This document shows positions 34,707 to 43,406 of a DNA stretch of 64,000 bases, piece after piece. Origin of the DNA: Streptomyces coacervatus (GTDB taxonomy: Bacteria > Actinomycetota > Actinomycetes > Streptomycetales > Streptomycetaceae). Below the pieces are notes generated by a model, which made no database searches, was not told the DNA's origin, and was given only the letters and a program-made list of their open reading frames with translations. The first letter of the stretch is position 1. Each line of letters begins with the position of its first letter. The position numbers and the translations under genes are program-made. Location: the NCBI RefSeq assembly GCF_029223485.1, contig NZ_JARHTP010000022.1, positions 120,656 through 184,655 of the forward strand, read 5' to 3'.

Positions 34707-36086
34707 CTACGCCTTCGCCAGTTCCTTCTCGCCGCCCTGCTCGGGCACCTCGGCGAGGGGCTGTACGTCCTCGTCCAGCAGGGTCGTCTCGTCGAAGGGC
34801 AGCTCACCCGCGAGGACCCGGTTGACGCGGTCCTTGTCGATCTCCTTGGTCCAAGTGCCGATCAGGACGGTGGCCACCGAGTTGCCCGCGAAGTTCGTCA
34901 GGGCGCGGGCCTCGCTCATGAAGCGGTCGATGCCGACGATCAGGCCGACACCGTCCACCAGGGCGGGCTTGTGCGACTGCAGACCGCCGGCCAGGGTCGC
35001 GAGGCCGGCGCCGCTGACGCCCGCCGCGCCCTTGGAGGCGAGCAGCAGGAAGAGCAGCAGCGGGATCTGCTCGCCGATCGCCATCGGCGTACCCATGGCG
35101 TCGGCGATGAACAGCGAGGCCATGGTCATGTAGATCATGGTGCCGTCGAGGTTGAAGGAGTACCCGGTCGGGACGGTGATGCCGACCACCGACTTGCTGA
35201 CACCGAGGTGCTCCATCTTCGCGATCAGCCGCGGCAGCGCGGACTCGGAGGAGGAGGTCGACAGGATCAGCAGGAACTCACGGCCCAGGTACTTGAAGAG
35301 CGTGAAGATGTTGAGCCCGGCGACGATCCGCAGCAGGGCACCGAGCACGATGAAGACGAAGAGGAAGCAGGTGACGTAGAAGCCGAGCATCAGGATGGCC
35401 AGCTGCTTCAGCGCGCCGAGACCCGCAGACCCGGTGACGGCGGCGATTGCACCGAAGGCACCGACGGGGGCGGCCCACATCACCATGCCGAGGATGCGGA
35501 AGACGAGCTTCTGGAGGTGCTCCACACCGCGCAGGATCGGCTGTCCGGCCGAGCCCATGGCCTGCAGGGCGAAGCCGGTGAGCAGGGCGACCAGCAGGGT
35601 CTGCAGCACCTGCTGCTGGGTGAAGGCCGAGATGAAGGTCGTCGGGATGATCGACAGCACGAAGTCGACCGGCGGCAGCGCCTCACTGTCCACCTGGTCG
35701 TGCCCGGTGGCCTTGATCGCGTCGGTGATGTGCAGCCCGTCGCCCGGGTGCAGGATGTTGCCGACGACCAGGCCGATGGTCAGCGCCACCAGCGACATCG
35801 CCACGAAGTAGCCGAGCGCGATGCCGCCGACGGCGCCGACCTTGGCGGCCTTCCGCACGGAACCGATGCCGATCACGATCGTGCAGAAGATGATCGGCGA
35901 GATCATCATCTTGATCAGGTTCACAAAGCCCGTACCGAGCGGCTTGAGCTGGACGCCCGCGTCCGGCCAGATCAGGCCCACGGCGATACCGAGCGCCACC
36001 GCGGCGATCACGGCGAGGTAGAGATAGTGGGTGCGGTCCCGCTTGGCGGCGGGTGCGGCAGGTGCCGTAGGGGCTGTGGCGGCCAC
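34707..36086 (-). CDS. dctA: C4-dicarboxylate:cation symporter DctA
   Basis: A 459-residue DAACS-family transporter (glutamate/aspartate/dicarboxylate type) for fumarate, malate and succinate. It has eight helices plus two re-entrant hairpins. Signature motifs are the serine-rich hairpin STSSSESALPRL, GYSFNLDGTMIYMT, the substrate loop SKGAAGVSGAG and the last-helix GIDRFMSEARALTNFAGNSVA. The C-terminal 45 residues are acidic and cytoplasmic. GTG 36086 is chosen because AAGGAGG lies 6 nt before it; a longer frame from 36119 has no site. It is divergent from a CitA/CitB-type two-component system, the usual arrangement for regulated dicarboxylate uptake. Confidence 0.93.
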   Translation of the reverse strand: MAATAPTAPAAPAAKRDRTHYLYLAVIAAVALGIAVGLIWPDAGVQLKPLGTGFVNLIKMMISPIIFCTIVIGIGSVRKAAKVGAVGGIALGYFVAMSLVALTIGLVVGNILHPGDGLHITDAIKATGHDQVDSEALPPVDFVLSIIPTTFISAFTQQQVLQTLLVALLTGFALQAMGSAGQPILRGVEHLQKLVFRILGMVMWAAPVGAFGAIAAVTGSAGLGALKQLAILMLGFYVTCFLFVFIVLGALLRIVAGLNIFTLFKYLGREFLLILSTSSSESALPRLIAKMEHLGVSKSVVGITVPTGYSFNLDGTMIYMTMASLFIADAMGTPMAIGEQIPLLLFLLLASKGAAGVSGAGLATLAGGLQSHKPALVDGVGLIVGIDRFMSEARALTNFAGNSVATVLIGTWTKEIDKDRVNRVLAGELPFDETTLLDEDVQPLAEVPEQGGEKELAKA

Positions 36087-36266
36087 GGCTGCCCTCCTTG
36101 ACGACGTCGTCGGCATCATCCGGCGTGCGGCTCACGACCGGCGGAACCCGGAGTGCGGCTCGCATCCGGGGGTTATGGGGAATGCCGTGACTATGTCCGA
36201 CCCTGTGAGGGCGGTCACCCTTCCGTTCATTTAGTTCACGCTTAACCGGCGAGGCACACTGACGAC

Positions 36267-37916
36267 ATGCGCATCCCCGTCCCGCGACCCCGCAGCCTGG
36301 CAGGCCAGCTCTTCGCCATGCAGGCCGTGCTGATAGCGGTCGTCGTCGCCGGATATGCGCTGTTCACATACGTCAGCGACCAGCGCCAGGCCGAGGATGC
36401 CGCGCGCCGCCAGGCCACGGCGGTGGCCCGCTCCGTCGCGGACTCGCCCTCCGTGCGGGAGGCGATCGGTACGGCGGATCCGACGGCCCGGCTGGAGGCG
36501 TACACGCTGCAGGTCCAGCGGGACACCGGGGTCGACTTCATCACGATCATGAACCCCGAGGGCATCCGCTGGACCCACCCGGACCGGACGCAGATCGGCA
36601 AGCGTTTCCTCGGCCACATCGCTCCCGCCCAGCACGGCCACACCTTCACCGAGACGTACACGGGCACGCTCGGCGCGTCCTGGCGTGCCGTGACGCCGGT
36701 GTGGAACGGCAACCGGGTCATCGGCCTGGTCAGCGCCGGCATCAAGGTGGAGGCGATCAGCCAGCGGGTGCAGGACCAGCTGACGGCCCTGATCGGCGTC
36801 GCGGCCGGTGCGCTCGGCCTCGGCGCCATCGGCACCTACGTCGTCAATGCCAGGCTGCGCCGGCACACCCATGGCATGAACGCGGCCGAGCTCAGCCATA
36901 TGCACGACTACCACCAGGCCGCACTGCACGCGGTGCGGGAGGGGCTGCTGATGCTGGACGGGCAGTACAGGGTGGCTCTGATCAACGACGGCGGCCGGGA
37001 GCTGCTCGGCGTCGGCCCCGAGGAGGACGTGGTCGGGAAGTCGGTGGCGGACCTGGGGCTGCCCGGCCCGCTGACGGGGGCGCTGCTGGCGTCGGAGCCC
37101 CGGGTGGACGAGGTGCATCTCACCGCGGACCGCGTCCTCGTCGTCAACACGTCCCCGGTGTCGGGCGGTGAGCGGCGCGGCACCGTGGCCACGCTCCGCG
37201 ATGTGACCGAACTCCAGTCCCTGATGGGCGAGTTGGACTCCGAGCGCGGCTTCACGCAGGCTCTGCGGTCCCAGGCGCACGAGGCGGCGAACCGCCTGCA
37301 CACGGTGGTGTCGCTGATCGAGCTCGGCCGGGCCGAGGAGGCCGTGGACTTCGCTACGGCCGAACTGGAGCTGGCCCAGGCGCTGACCGACCAGGTGGTG
37401 GCGGCGGTGAGCGAACCCGTGCTGGCGGCCCTGCTGCTCGGCAAGACCGCGCAGGCCAATGAGCGGGGCGTGGAGCTGGTGGTGTCGCAGGACAGCCGCC
37501 TGGACGACGGCCTGCTCCCGGAGACCCTCCCGGCCCGCGACCTGGTGACGATCCTCGGCAATCTGATCGACAACGCGGTGGACGCGGCCCAGGGCAGTAT
37601 CGGCGCCCGGGTGACGGTGACGGCGTACGCGGAGGGCACCGAGCTGGTGATGCGGGTCGCGGACACCGGTACGGGGGTGGATCCCGCCCATGCCGAGCTG
37701 GTATTCCAACGGGGGTTCTCGACGAAGCCGGCCGGTCCGGGCGGGCGCGGTCTGGGGCTGGCACTGGCACGGCAGGCGGTCACCCGGCAGGAGGGCACGT
37801 TGACGGTGGCGGAGGGTCAGGAGGGCGGTGCGGTGTTCGAGGTACGGCTGCCTCTGGGTACGGCCGTCGGTCCTGCCGACGTGACCGGGCGCACCGCGGT
37901 GAGAGGTGACGTATGA
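36267..37916 (+). CDS. CitA/DcuS-type sensor histidine kinase
   Basis: A 549-residue membrane kinase. One helix near residues 13-35, an extracytoplasmic PASp/Cache domain (about 40-170, with GVDFITIMNPEGIRWTHP and GTLGASWRAVTPVW), a second helix (about 178-200), a cytoplasmic PAS, then the kinase. The phospho-accepting region is LRSQAHEAANRLHTVVSLIE, the N-box is LGNLIDNAVDAA and the G-boxes are VADTGTGVD and GGRGLGLALARQAV. This is the LytS/CitA subgroup that senses external carboxylates. It overlaps the response regulator by 4 nt and is divergent from dctA, so external C4-dicarboxylates are the likely signal. Confidence 0.92.
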   Translation: MRIPVPRPRSLAGQLFAMQAVLIAVVVAGYALFTYVSDQRQAEDAARRQATAVARSVADSPSVREAIGTADPTARLEAYTLQVQRDTGVDFITIMNPEGIRWTHPDRTQIGKRFLGHIAPAQHGHTFTETYTGTLGASWRAVTPVWNGNRVIGLVSAGIKVEAISQRVQDQLTALIGVAAGALGLGAIGTYVVNARLRRHTHGMNAAELSHMHDYHQAALHAVREGLLMLDGQYRVALINDGGRELLGVGPEEDVVGKSVADLGLPGPLTGALLASEPRVDEVHLTADRVLVVNTSPVSGGERRGTVATLRDVTELQSLMGELDSERGFTQALRSQAHEAANRLHTVVSLIELGRAEEAVDFATAELELAQALTDQVVAAVSEPVLAALLLGKTAQANERGVELVVSQDSRLDDGLLPETLPARDLVTILGNLIDNAVDAAQGSIGARVTVTAYAEGTELVMRVADTGTGVDPAHAELVFQRGFSTKPAGPGGRGLGLALARQAVTRQEGTLTVAEGQEGGAVFEVRLPLGTAVGPADVTGRTAVRGDV

Positions 37917-38599
37917 CGACCCAGCAGCCCATCCGCGTCCTGGTCGTGGAGGACGACCCGGTGGCCGCCGACGCGCATGTCATGTACGTCGGCCGGGTGC
38001 CGGGCTTCGTGGCCGTCGGCAAGGCGCACACGGGCGCGGAGGCGCGACGGCTGCTGGACCGTACGCCGGTGGATCTGCTGTTGCTGGACCTGCATCTGCC
38101 GGATGTGCACGGCCTGCAGTTCGCGCGGTCGCTGCGGGCGGCCGGGCACCACGCGGACGTGATCGCGGTGACGTCGGCGCGGGATCTGACCGTGGTGCGG
38201 GAGGGCGTCTCGCTGGGGGTCGTCCAGTACGTGCTGAAGCCGTTCACCTTCGCGACCCTGCGGGACCGGCTGGTCAGATACGCGGAGTTCCATGCGGCGG
38301 TGGGCGAGGCGAGCGGCCAGGACGAGGTGGACCGGGCACTGGCTTCACTGCGGGCGCCTTCGCCCGCGGCGCTGCCCAAGGGGCTGAGCGCGCCGACGCT
38401 GGAGCGGGTGACCGTGGCGCTGCGGGACTGCGGGGAGGGTCTGACCGCGGCGGGGCTGGCGGAAGCCGTGGGGATCTCTCGGATCACGGCCCGGCGCTAT
38501 CTGGAGCATCTGGTGGATGCGGGGCGGGCGGCGCGGAATCCGCAGTACGGGACCGTGGGGCGGCCGGAGTTGCAGTATCGGTGGGTCACGAAGCAGTAG
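37913..38599 (+). CDS. CitB/DctR-type response regulator
   Basis: A 228-residue two-domain regulator. The receiver has the acidic pair VEDDP, the phospho-acceptor Asp in LLLLDLHLPD and the conserved Lys in VLKPF. The C-terminal part (about 150-228) is a winged helix-turn-helix (LAEAVGISRITARRYLEHLV) as in CitB/DcuR. It overlaps the kinase stop (ATGA, 37913-37916), so they are co-translated. The divergent dctA promoter at 36087-36266 is its most probable target. Confidence 0.93.
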   Translation: MTTQQPIRVLVVEDDPVAADAHVMYVGRVPGFVAVGKAHTGAEARRLLDRTPVDLLLLDLHLPDVHGLQFARSLRAAGHHADVIAVTSARDLTVVREGVSLGVVQYVLKPFTFATLRDRLVRYAEFHAAVGEASGQDEVDRALASLRAPSPAALPKGLSAPTLERVTVALRDCGEGLTAAGLAEAVGISRITARRYLEHLVDAGRAARNPQYGTVGRPELQYRWVTKQ

Positions 38600-38697
38600 C
38601 TGCTGCACACTCATTGACCTGACTAGACCATTCCTCCTACGTTCACCGGGCAGCCATCTCGGCCGACAACGTCGTAGGCCCGTAGGAGGTCGTGCCC

Positions 38698-40086
38698 GTG
38701 CGCCCCACCGCCGCTCGCCCCCGCTCAACTGCCCCACTCACCGCCCTCGTTGCCCTCACCCTTGCCGCAGGCGCCCTCACGGCGTGTGGCAGTGGCTCCG
38801 GCAGCGACCCGAACACCCTCAAGGTCTCCTTCAAACAGTCCACGGACAACTCCATCAAGGTGATGGACGGCTTCCTCGCGGACATCAAGAAGCAGTTCGA
38901 GAAGAAGTACCCCGGCAAGAAGGTCGAACTCGTCCCGATCAAGGCCCCGGACTCGGAGTACTACACCAAGCTCCAGCAGATGCTCCGCTCCCCCAGGACC
39001 GCCCCCGACCTGGTCTACGAGGACACGTTCCTCATCAACTCGGACATCACCAGCGGGTACTTGAAGCCCCTGGACCCGTATCTCGACAAGTGGCCGGACT
39101 GGAACCAGTTCATCGGCACCGCGAAGAGCGCGGCCCAGGGCGAGGACGGCAAGACGTACGGCGTCCCGGACGGCACCGACACCCGCGGGCTCTGGTTCGA
39201 CAAGGGCATCTTCAAGAAGGCCGGTCTGCCCGCGAACTGGCAGCCGAAGACCTGGGACGACGTCCTTGCCGCGGCCCGCACGATCAAGAAGAAGGTCCCG
39301 GGGGTCACCCCGATCAACGTGTACACCGGCAAACCCGCCGGTGAGGCCTCCACCATGCAGACCTTCGAGATGCTGCTCTACGGCACGACCGACAGCAGCA
39401 CGGACCCCCTGTACGACAAGTCGTCGAAGAAGTGGATCGCCGGGAGCCAGGGCTTCAAGGACGCGCTCCAGTTCGTCGAGACGGTCTACAAGGAGAAGCT
39501 CGGCCCGGACGTGTCGGACGCCCTCGACCCCAACATCCAGACCATCGTGGCCGGCGATCTGCTGCCGAAGGGCAAGCTGGGCATCGCCCTCGACGGCTCA
39601 TGGCTGCCGCAGGCCTGGCTGAAGGGCAGTGGCCACGAATGGCCGCAGTGGTCTAGCGAGTTGGGGCTGGCCTCCATGCCGACCCAGCACGGCCAGGCCC
39701 CCGGCAAGGTGAGCATGTCCGGCGGCTGGACCTGGGCGATCCCGTCCAAGGCGGGCAACTCCGACCTGGCCTTCGACTTCATCAAGCTGATGCAGACGAA
39801 GGCGAACGCCGAGAAGTGGTACATCGCCAACTCCGGTATCGCGGTACGGAAGGACGTCGCGAGCGACCCGTCGTACGCGACCGCCCAGCCCGGCATCAAG
39901 TTCTTCACAGATCTGGTGTCGAGCACCCACTACCGCCCGGCCTACCCGGCGTATCCCAAGGTCTCCACCGCCATCCAGGAGGCGATGGAGGGCGTGACGA
40001 CGGGCGACATGTCCGTCGACAAGGCGGCGAGCGGCTATGACACCGCGCTCAAGGACGACACCGACAACCAGGTCGTCAACAAGTGA
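38698..40086 (+). CDS. Extracytoplasmic sugar-binding lipoprotein of an ABC importer
   Basis: A 462-residue family 1 solute-binding protein. The signal peptide ends in the lipobox LTAC-G (TLAAGALTACGSGSG), so it is anchored to the membrane by a lipidated Cys. Typical family segments are VELVPIKAPDSEYYTKLQQM, APDLVYEDTFLI, PKTWDDVLAAARTI and SGGWTWAIPSKAGNSDLAFDF. GTG 38698 is 8 nt after AGGAGG; the GTG two codons earlier is too close. It delivers a sugar or oligosaccharide, identity unknown, to the two permeases encoded downstream. Confidence 0.92.
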   Translation: MRPTAARPRSTAPLTALVALTLAAGALTACGSGSGSDPNTLKVSFKQSTDNSIKVMDGFLADIKKQFEKKYPGKKVELVPIKAPDSEYYTKLQQMLRSPRTAPDLVYEDTFLINSDITSGYLKPLDPYLDKWPDWNQFIGTAKSAAQGEDGKTYGVPDGTDTRGLWFDKGIFKKAGLPANWQPKTWDDVLAAARTIKKKVPGVTPINVYTGKPAGEASTMQTFEMLLYGTTDSSTDPLYDKSSKKWIAGSQGFKDALQFVETVYKEKLGPDVSDALDPNIQTIVAGDLLPKGKLGIALDGSWLPQAWLKGSGHEWPQWSSELGLASMPTQHGQAPGKVSMSGGWTWAIPSKAGNSDLAFDFIKLMQTKANAEKWYIANSGIAVRKDVASDPSYATAQPGIKFFTDLVSSTHYRPAYPAYPKVSTAIQEAMEGVTTGDMSVDKAASGYDTALKDDTDNQVVNK

Positions 40087-40102
40087 ACGGCGGCGACCAG
40101 GC

Positions 40103-41056
40103 ATGACCGCCGCCCCAGCACCGCACGCGGCGGGCGCGAAGGCGGCCAAGTCGCCCTCGCGCCCGCCCGCTTCGCCCGGGCAAAGGCCCCGCCGAAGGCT
40201 CCCCCGCACCCTCACCCGCCTCCTCCCCCTCTCCCCCGCCGTCGCCCTCCTGTTGCTCTTCCTGGCCGGCCCCATCGCCTACTGCGCCTACATCGCCTTC
40301 ACCGACCTCCAGCTCACCGGACAGGCCCACTCGTCCTTCGTCGGCCTCGCCAACTTCCGCAAGGCCTTCAAGGACGCGGAGTTCCGCAACGCGGTATGGC
40401 TGACGGTGGTGTTCACGGTCGTGTCGTCGCTGCTCGGCCAGAACACCATCGGCCTGGCGCTGGCGGCGCTCATGCGGCGCGCGTCGAAGCCGGTCCGCAC
40501 GCTGACAGGCGGCATTGTCATCACCGCATGGGTCCTGCCGGAGGTCGTCGCCGGCTTCCTCCTCTACGCCTTCTTCCGCCGCGAAGGCACCCTGAACGCC
40601 ATCCTGGAGTGGCTCCATCTCCCGTCCCAGGACTGGCTGTTCACCCTCCCGATCCTGGCCGTGTCCTTCGCCAACGTGTGGCGCGGTACGGCCTTCTCGA
40701 TGTTGGTCTATTCGGCGGCGCTGAACGAGATCCCCAAGGAGATCACCGAGGCGGCGGAGGTGGACGGCGCGGGCGGCTGGCGCCGGATGTGGCACATCAC
40801 CCTTCCGATGATCCGCCGCTCCATCGGCACCAACCTGATGCTGAACACCCTGCAGACCCTGTCCGTCTTCGGCCTGATCTGGGTGATGACGAGAGGCGGC
40901 CCGGGCAACAGGAGCCAGACCCTCCCCCTCTTCATGTACGAACAGGCCTTCCAGAACAGCATGATCGGCTACGGCACCGCCGTCGCCCTGCTGCTGCTCC
41001 TGGTCGGCTCGCTGTTCTCGCTCGTATACCTGCGCCTGCTGCGGACGGAGCTCTGA
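40103..41056 (+). CDS. Sugar ABC transporter permease (MalF/UgpA-like)
   Basis: A 317-residue inner-membrane permease with six helices after a basic, Pro-rich N-terminal tail of about 50 residues. The EAA loop that docks the ATPase is EITEAAEVDGAGGWRRMWHI. It forms a heterodimeric pore with the product of the next gene, 8 nt downstream. ATG 40103 lies 17 nt after the binding-protein stop; the preceding ribosome binding site (GGCGGCGACC) is weak. No ATPase gene is present in the cluster, which is normal for Streptomyces sugar importers that use the shared MsiK ATPase. Confidence 0.92.
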   Translation: MTAAPAPHAAGAKAAKSPSRPPASPGQRPRRRLPRTLTRLLPLSPAVALLLLFLAGPIAYCAYIAFTDLQLTGQAHSSFVGLANFRKAFKDAEFRNAVWLTVVFTVVSSLLGQNTIGLALAALMRRASKPVRTLTGGIVITAWVLPEVVAGFLLYAFFRREGTLNAILEWLHLPSQDWLFTLPILAVSFANVWRGTAFSMLVYSAALNEIPKEITEAAEVDGAGGWRRMWHITLPMIRRSIGTNLMLNTLQTLSVFGLIWVMTRGGPGNRSQTLPLFMYEQAFQNSMIGYGTAVALLLLLVGSLFSLVYLRLLRTEL

Positions 41057-41064
41057 AGGACACC

Positions 41065-41904
41065 ATGGCCCGTACACTCGCCTCCCGCCGCAGAAGCCAC
41101 CGACTGGCCGCCGACGCGGGCCTGTTGGCGGTGGCCGCCACCTTCGCGCTGCCGCTGGCGTGGGTGCTCCTGTCGTCAGTGGACCCGCACGCGGACCTCC
41201 GGGTGAAGGCCCCGGACGGCCTCACCTGGTCCAACTTCGACGCGATCCTGACCTCGGACATCACCTTCACACCGCTTCTCAACAGCCTGATCCTGTGCGG
41301 CGGCGCGACGCTGCTGACGGTGGTGTGCGCGGCCCTGGCGGCGTACCCGCTCTCCCGCTTCCGGTCACGGCTGAACCGCCCGTTCCTGCTCACCATCCTC
41401 TTCGCGACGAGCCTGCCCATCACGGCGATCATGGTGCCGGTGTACGCACTGTTCGTTCAGGTGAACCTGATCGACACCATGCAGGGCACGATCCTCTTCT
41501 TCGCCGCCTCCCAACTCCCCTTCGCCATCTGGCTGATGAAGAACTTCATGGACGGCGTGCCGAAGGAGCTGGAGGAGGCGGCGTGGACGGACGGGGCGTC
41601 GTCGCTCCAGTCGCTGGTACGCATCGTGCTGCCGCTGATGGGTCCGGGAGTGGCGGTGGTGACGGTGTTCTCGTTCGTGGTCATGTGGGGGAACTTCTTC
41701 GTCCCCTTCATGCTGCTGCTGACGCCCGACCAGATGCCGGCCTCCGTGAGCATCAACGAGTTCTTCGGGAACCGGGGGATGGTGGCGTACGGGCAGCTGG
41801 CGGCGTTCTCGATCGTCTACTCGACGCCGGTGATCCTGCTGTACGTGCTGATCGCCCGGCGGCTGGGCGGCGGGTTCGCACTGGGCGGGGCGGTCAAGGG
41901 ATGA
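41065..41904 (+). CDS. Sugar ABC transporter permease (MalG/UgpE-like)
   Basis: A 279-residue permease with six helices; the EAA loop is ELEEAAWTDGASSLQSLVRI. The periplasmic/extracellular loop after the first helix (SSVDPHADLRVKAPDGLTWSNF) is family-typical. ATG 41065 follows GAAGGA closely. Last gene of the binding protein-permease-permease operon. No sugar hydrolase or LacI-type regulator is beside it, so the substrate cannot be inferred. Confidence 0.92.
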   Translation: MARTLASRRRSHRLAADAGLLAVAATFALPLAWVLLSSVDPHADLRVKAPDGLTWSNFDAILTSDITFTPLLNSLILCGGATLLTVVCAALAAYPLSRFRSRLNRPFLLTILFATSLPITAIMVPVYALFVQVNLIDTMQGTILFFAASQLPFAIWLMKNFMDGVPKELEEAAWTDGASSLQSLVRIVLPLMGPGVAVVTVFSFVVMWGNFFVPFMLLLTPDQMPASVSINEFFGNRGMVAYGQLAAFSIVYSTPVILLYVLIARRLGGGFALGGAVKG

Positions 41905-41958
41905 GCCCGCCCAAGAACCTGCTCAGGAACCGGCTCAAGAGCCTGCCCGGGAACCCGC

Positions 41959-42399
41959 TCACGCCTCCGGCAGCACGCCCGCCCGGAACGGCTCCACTCC
42001 CACGACCCGCCGCACCCGCACCGGCTCGATCAGCAGCATCACCCGCCGCTCCCCGGGCAGCAGCCACGGATACCGCTCCTGGCCGATGTACTTCCGCGCC
42101 AGCCGGTCCATGCCCCGCTCCGCCTCCTCCCCCTCCACGAACCGCACGACCCGCCCCCGGATCTCCGCCCGGTCGTACGGGTTCTCGGCGTCACGGTGCG
42201 ACAGCGAGACGTTCGGATTGAGCCGCAGGTTGTCGATCTTCACACGGCCGATCGACGTATTGACCATGGCGTACTCGTCTTCGATGTCCGCCCACATGGG
42301 CGACACATGCGGCACCCCGTCCGGATCCACCGTCGCGAGATGCCAGAAGTTCGGCGCCAGCAGACGCTCGCGAATATGCCCCTCGAGCTTGACGTTCAC
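41959..42399 (-). CDS. PPOX-class (pyridoxamine 5'-phosphate oxidase fold) F420/flavin-dependent reductase
   Basis: A 146-residue split-barrel protein. FWHLATVDPDGVPHVSPMWA is the conserved cofactor-binding strand pair, VSLSHRDAENPYDRAEIRGR the second, and the last 30 residues (RVMLLIEPVRVRRVVG) close the barrel. Members use F420 or FMN to reduce or oxidise small molecules; the substrate is unknown. I start at GTG 42399 (VNVKLEGHIRERLL), preceded by AAGGGCGGTGA; 30 upstream codons in the same frame show no family similarity. Divergent from the helix-turn-helix gene. Confidence 0.82.
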   Translation of the reverse strand: MNVKLEGHIRERLLAPNFWHLATVDPDGVPHVSPMWADIEDEYAMVNTSIGRVKIDNLRLNPNVSLSHRDAENPYDRAEIRGRVVRFVEGEEAERGMDRLARKYIGQERYPWLLPGERRVMLLIEPVRVRRVVGVEPFRAGVLPEA

Positions 42400-42480
42400 A
42401 AAGTCACCGCCCTTCGGGCCGCCCGCCCGGACGGCTTCGCGCCATCCTCGCCAGCGCGCCCGCCCCACCGACAGACGATC

Positions 42481-42517
42481 TTCGGCCACCCCCGTACGGT
42501 CCGCACGGGTGGCCGAA
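42481..42517. promoter_or_regulatory. Inverted repeat between divergent reductase and helix-turn-helix genes
   Basis: TTCGGCCACC ... GGTGGCCGAA, 10-bp perfect outer arms with further pairing inside (CCGT/ACGG). It is 80 nt from each start and in a divergent promoter region, so an operator is more likely than a terminator. Confidence 0.5.
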
Positions 42518-42595
42518 TCCGTACGTTCCTACAATCCGTGATCCTGGCCGAACAGACCGTAGTCACGGCGTCACCGCCCGCCTACGTTGTGCCCC

Positions 42596-43309
42596 GTGCA
42601 CCAACGCCCCGCCCGCCGGCACCAGCCCGCCCCGCCCTTCGACGCCCCCGCCGCCCGCCGGCTCCGCTCCGCCCTCAACATGGGCCCCGAACATGTCGCC
42701 TACGGCCTGCGAGTCTCGTACGGGCTGCCCTATGTCTCCCCGGACCTCGTCCTCGCCTGGGAACGCGGAACGGTCGCCCCGTCCGGCGCCGAACTCTCCG
42801 CCCTCGCAGGCGTGTTGTGGTGCTCCCCCGGTGACATCATCGGCAGGCCCCGCACCCTGCGCGAACACCGCATCGCCCGTGGCCTCGCCCCGGAGGACAT
42901 AGCCCGCACGGTCGGCCTCGAGTTCCTCGCCTATATGCACATGGAGGAGCACAACGCCTGGCGCGGCAACGAACGCCAGTCCGCCACGCTCGCCGACCTG
43001 CTCGACCTCTCGCTCCCGGACTTCGTCACCGTCACAGGACGCGAGGAGAAGCTGGCCGAGCAGCTGCGCAGCGCCGTGACCACACGCTGGCAGGCGTACG
43101 TCCGCCCGGTGGCCAAAACAGTGCCCCTGGACCGGCACCTCCTGGAGGACACCCTCCAGGCGCTGCACCAGGAGTACCAGGGGCAGATGGTCGCCTCGCT
43201 GAGCTGGGGCGACGGGAACGCGGCCAGCGATTCGAGCGACGCCGGCCGCGCGTTCCTGGACCGGATAGTCGACCACTTCTGGGCGGCCGTCCAGGACAAC
43301 ACCGGATGA
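42596..43309 (+). CDS. Helix-turn-helix (XRE-like) DNA-binding protein
   Basis: A 237-residue protein of a Streptomyces-type family. It seems to contain two successive XRE-like segments: RRLRSALNMGPEHVAYGLRV (about 20-70) and LREHRIARGLAPEDIARTVG (about 85-135), each followed by an ALAGVL- or LADLLD-like helix. The C-terminal about 100 residues are helical and of unknown role (EKLAEQLRSAVTTRWQAYVR). GTG 42596 is chosen; a TTG 3 codons upstream is also possible. It could control the divergent reductase gene through the inverted repeat between them. No effector domain is recognised. Confidence 0.75.
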   Translation: MHQRPARRHQPAPPFDAPAARRLRSALNMGPEHVAYGLRVSYGLPYVSPDLVLAWERGTVAPSGAELSALAGVLWCSPGDIIGRPRTLREHRIARGLAPEDIARTVGLEFLAYMHMEEHNAWRGNERQSATLADLLDLSLPDFVTVTGREEKLAEQLRSAVTTRWQAYVRPVAKTVPLDRHLLEDTLQALHQEYQGQMVASLSWGDGNAASDSSDAGRAFLDRIVDHFWAAVQDNTG

Positions 43310-43343
43310 GGCAGATCCAGCAGGTCCGGCAGGTTCGGCCGAC

Positions 43344-43397
43344 CTAGAAGGTCTACAAGGTCTAGAGGGTCTACAAGGTCTAGAGGGTCTAGAAGGT
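43344..43397 (+). repeat. Six tandem 9-bp repeats between convergent genes
   Basis: Units CTAGAAGGT, CTACAAGGT, CTAGAGGGT, CTACAAGGT, CTAGAGGGT, CTAGAAGGT in direct succession. The array lies between the ends of the helix-turn-helix gene and pfkA. Its base composition is much lower in GC than the surroundings. Confidence 0.9.
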
Positions 43398-43406
43398 CGG
43401 ACCGTC

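Noticed and set aside
43310..43406. CRISPR-like array
   Set aside because: Units are 9 bp without spacers and no cas gene is nearby; it is a simple tandem repeat.
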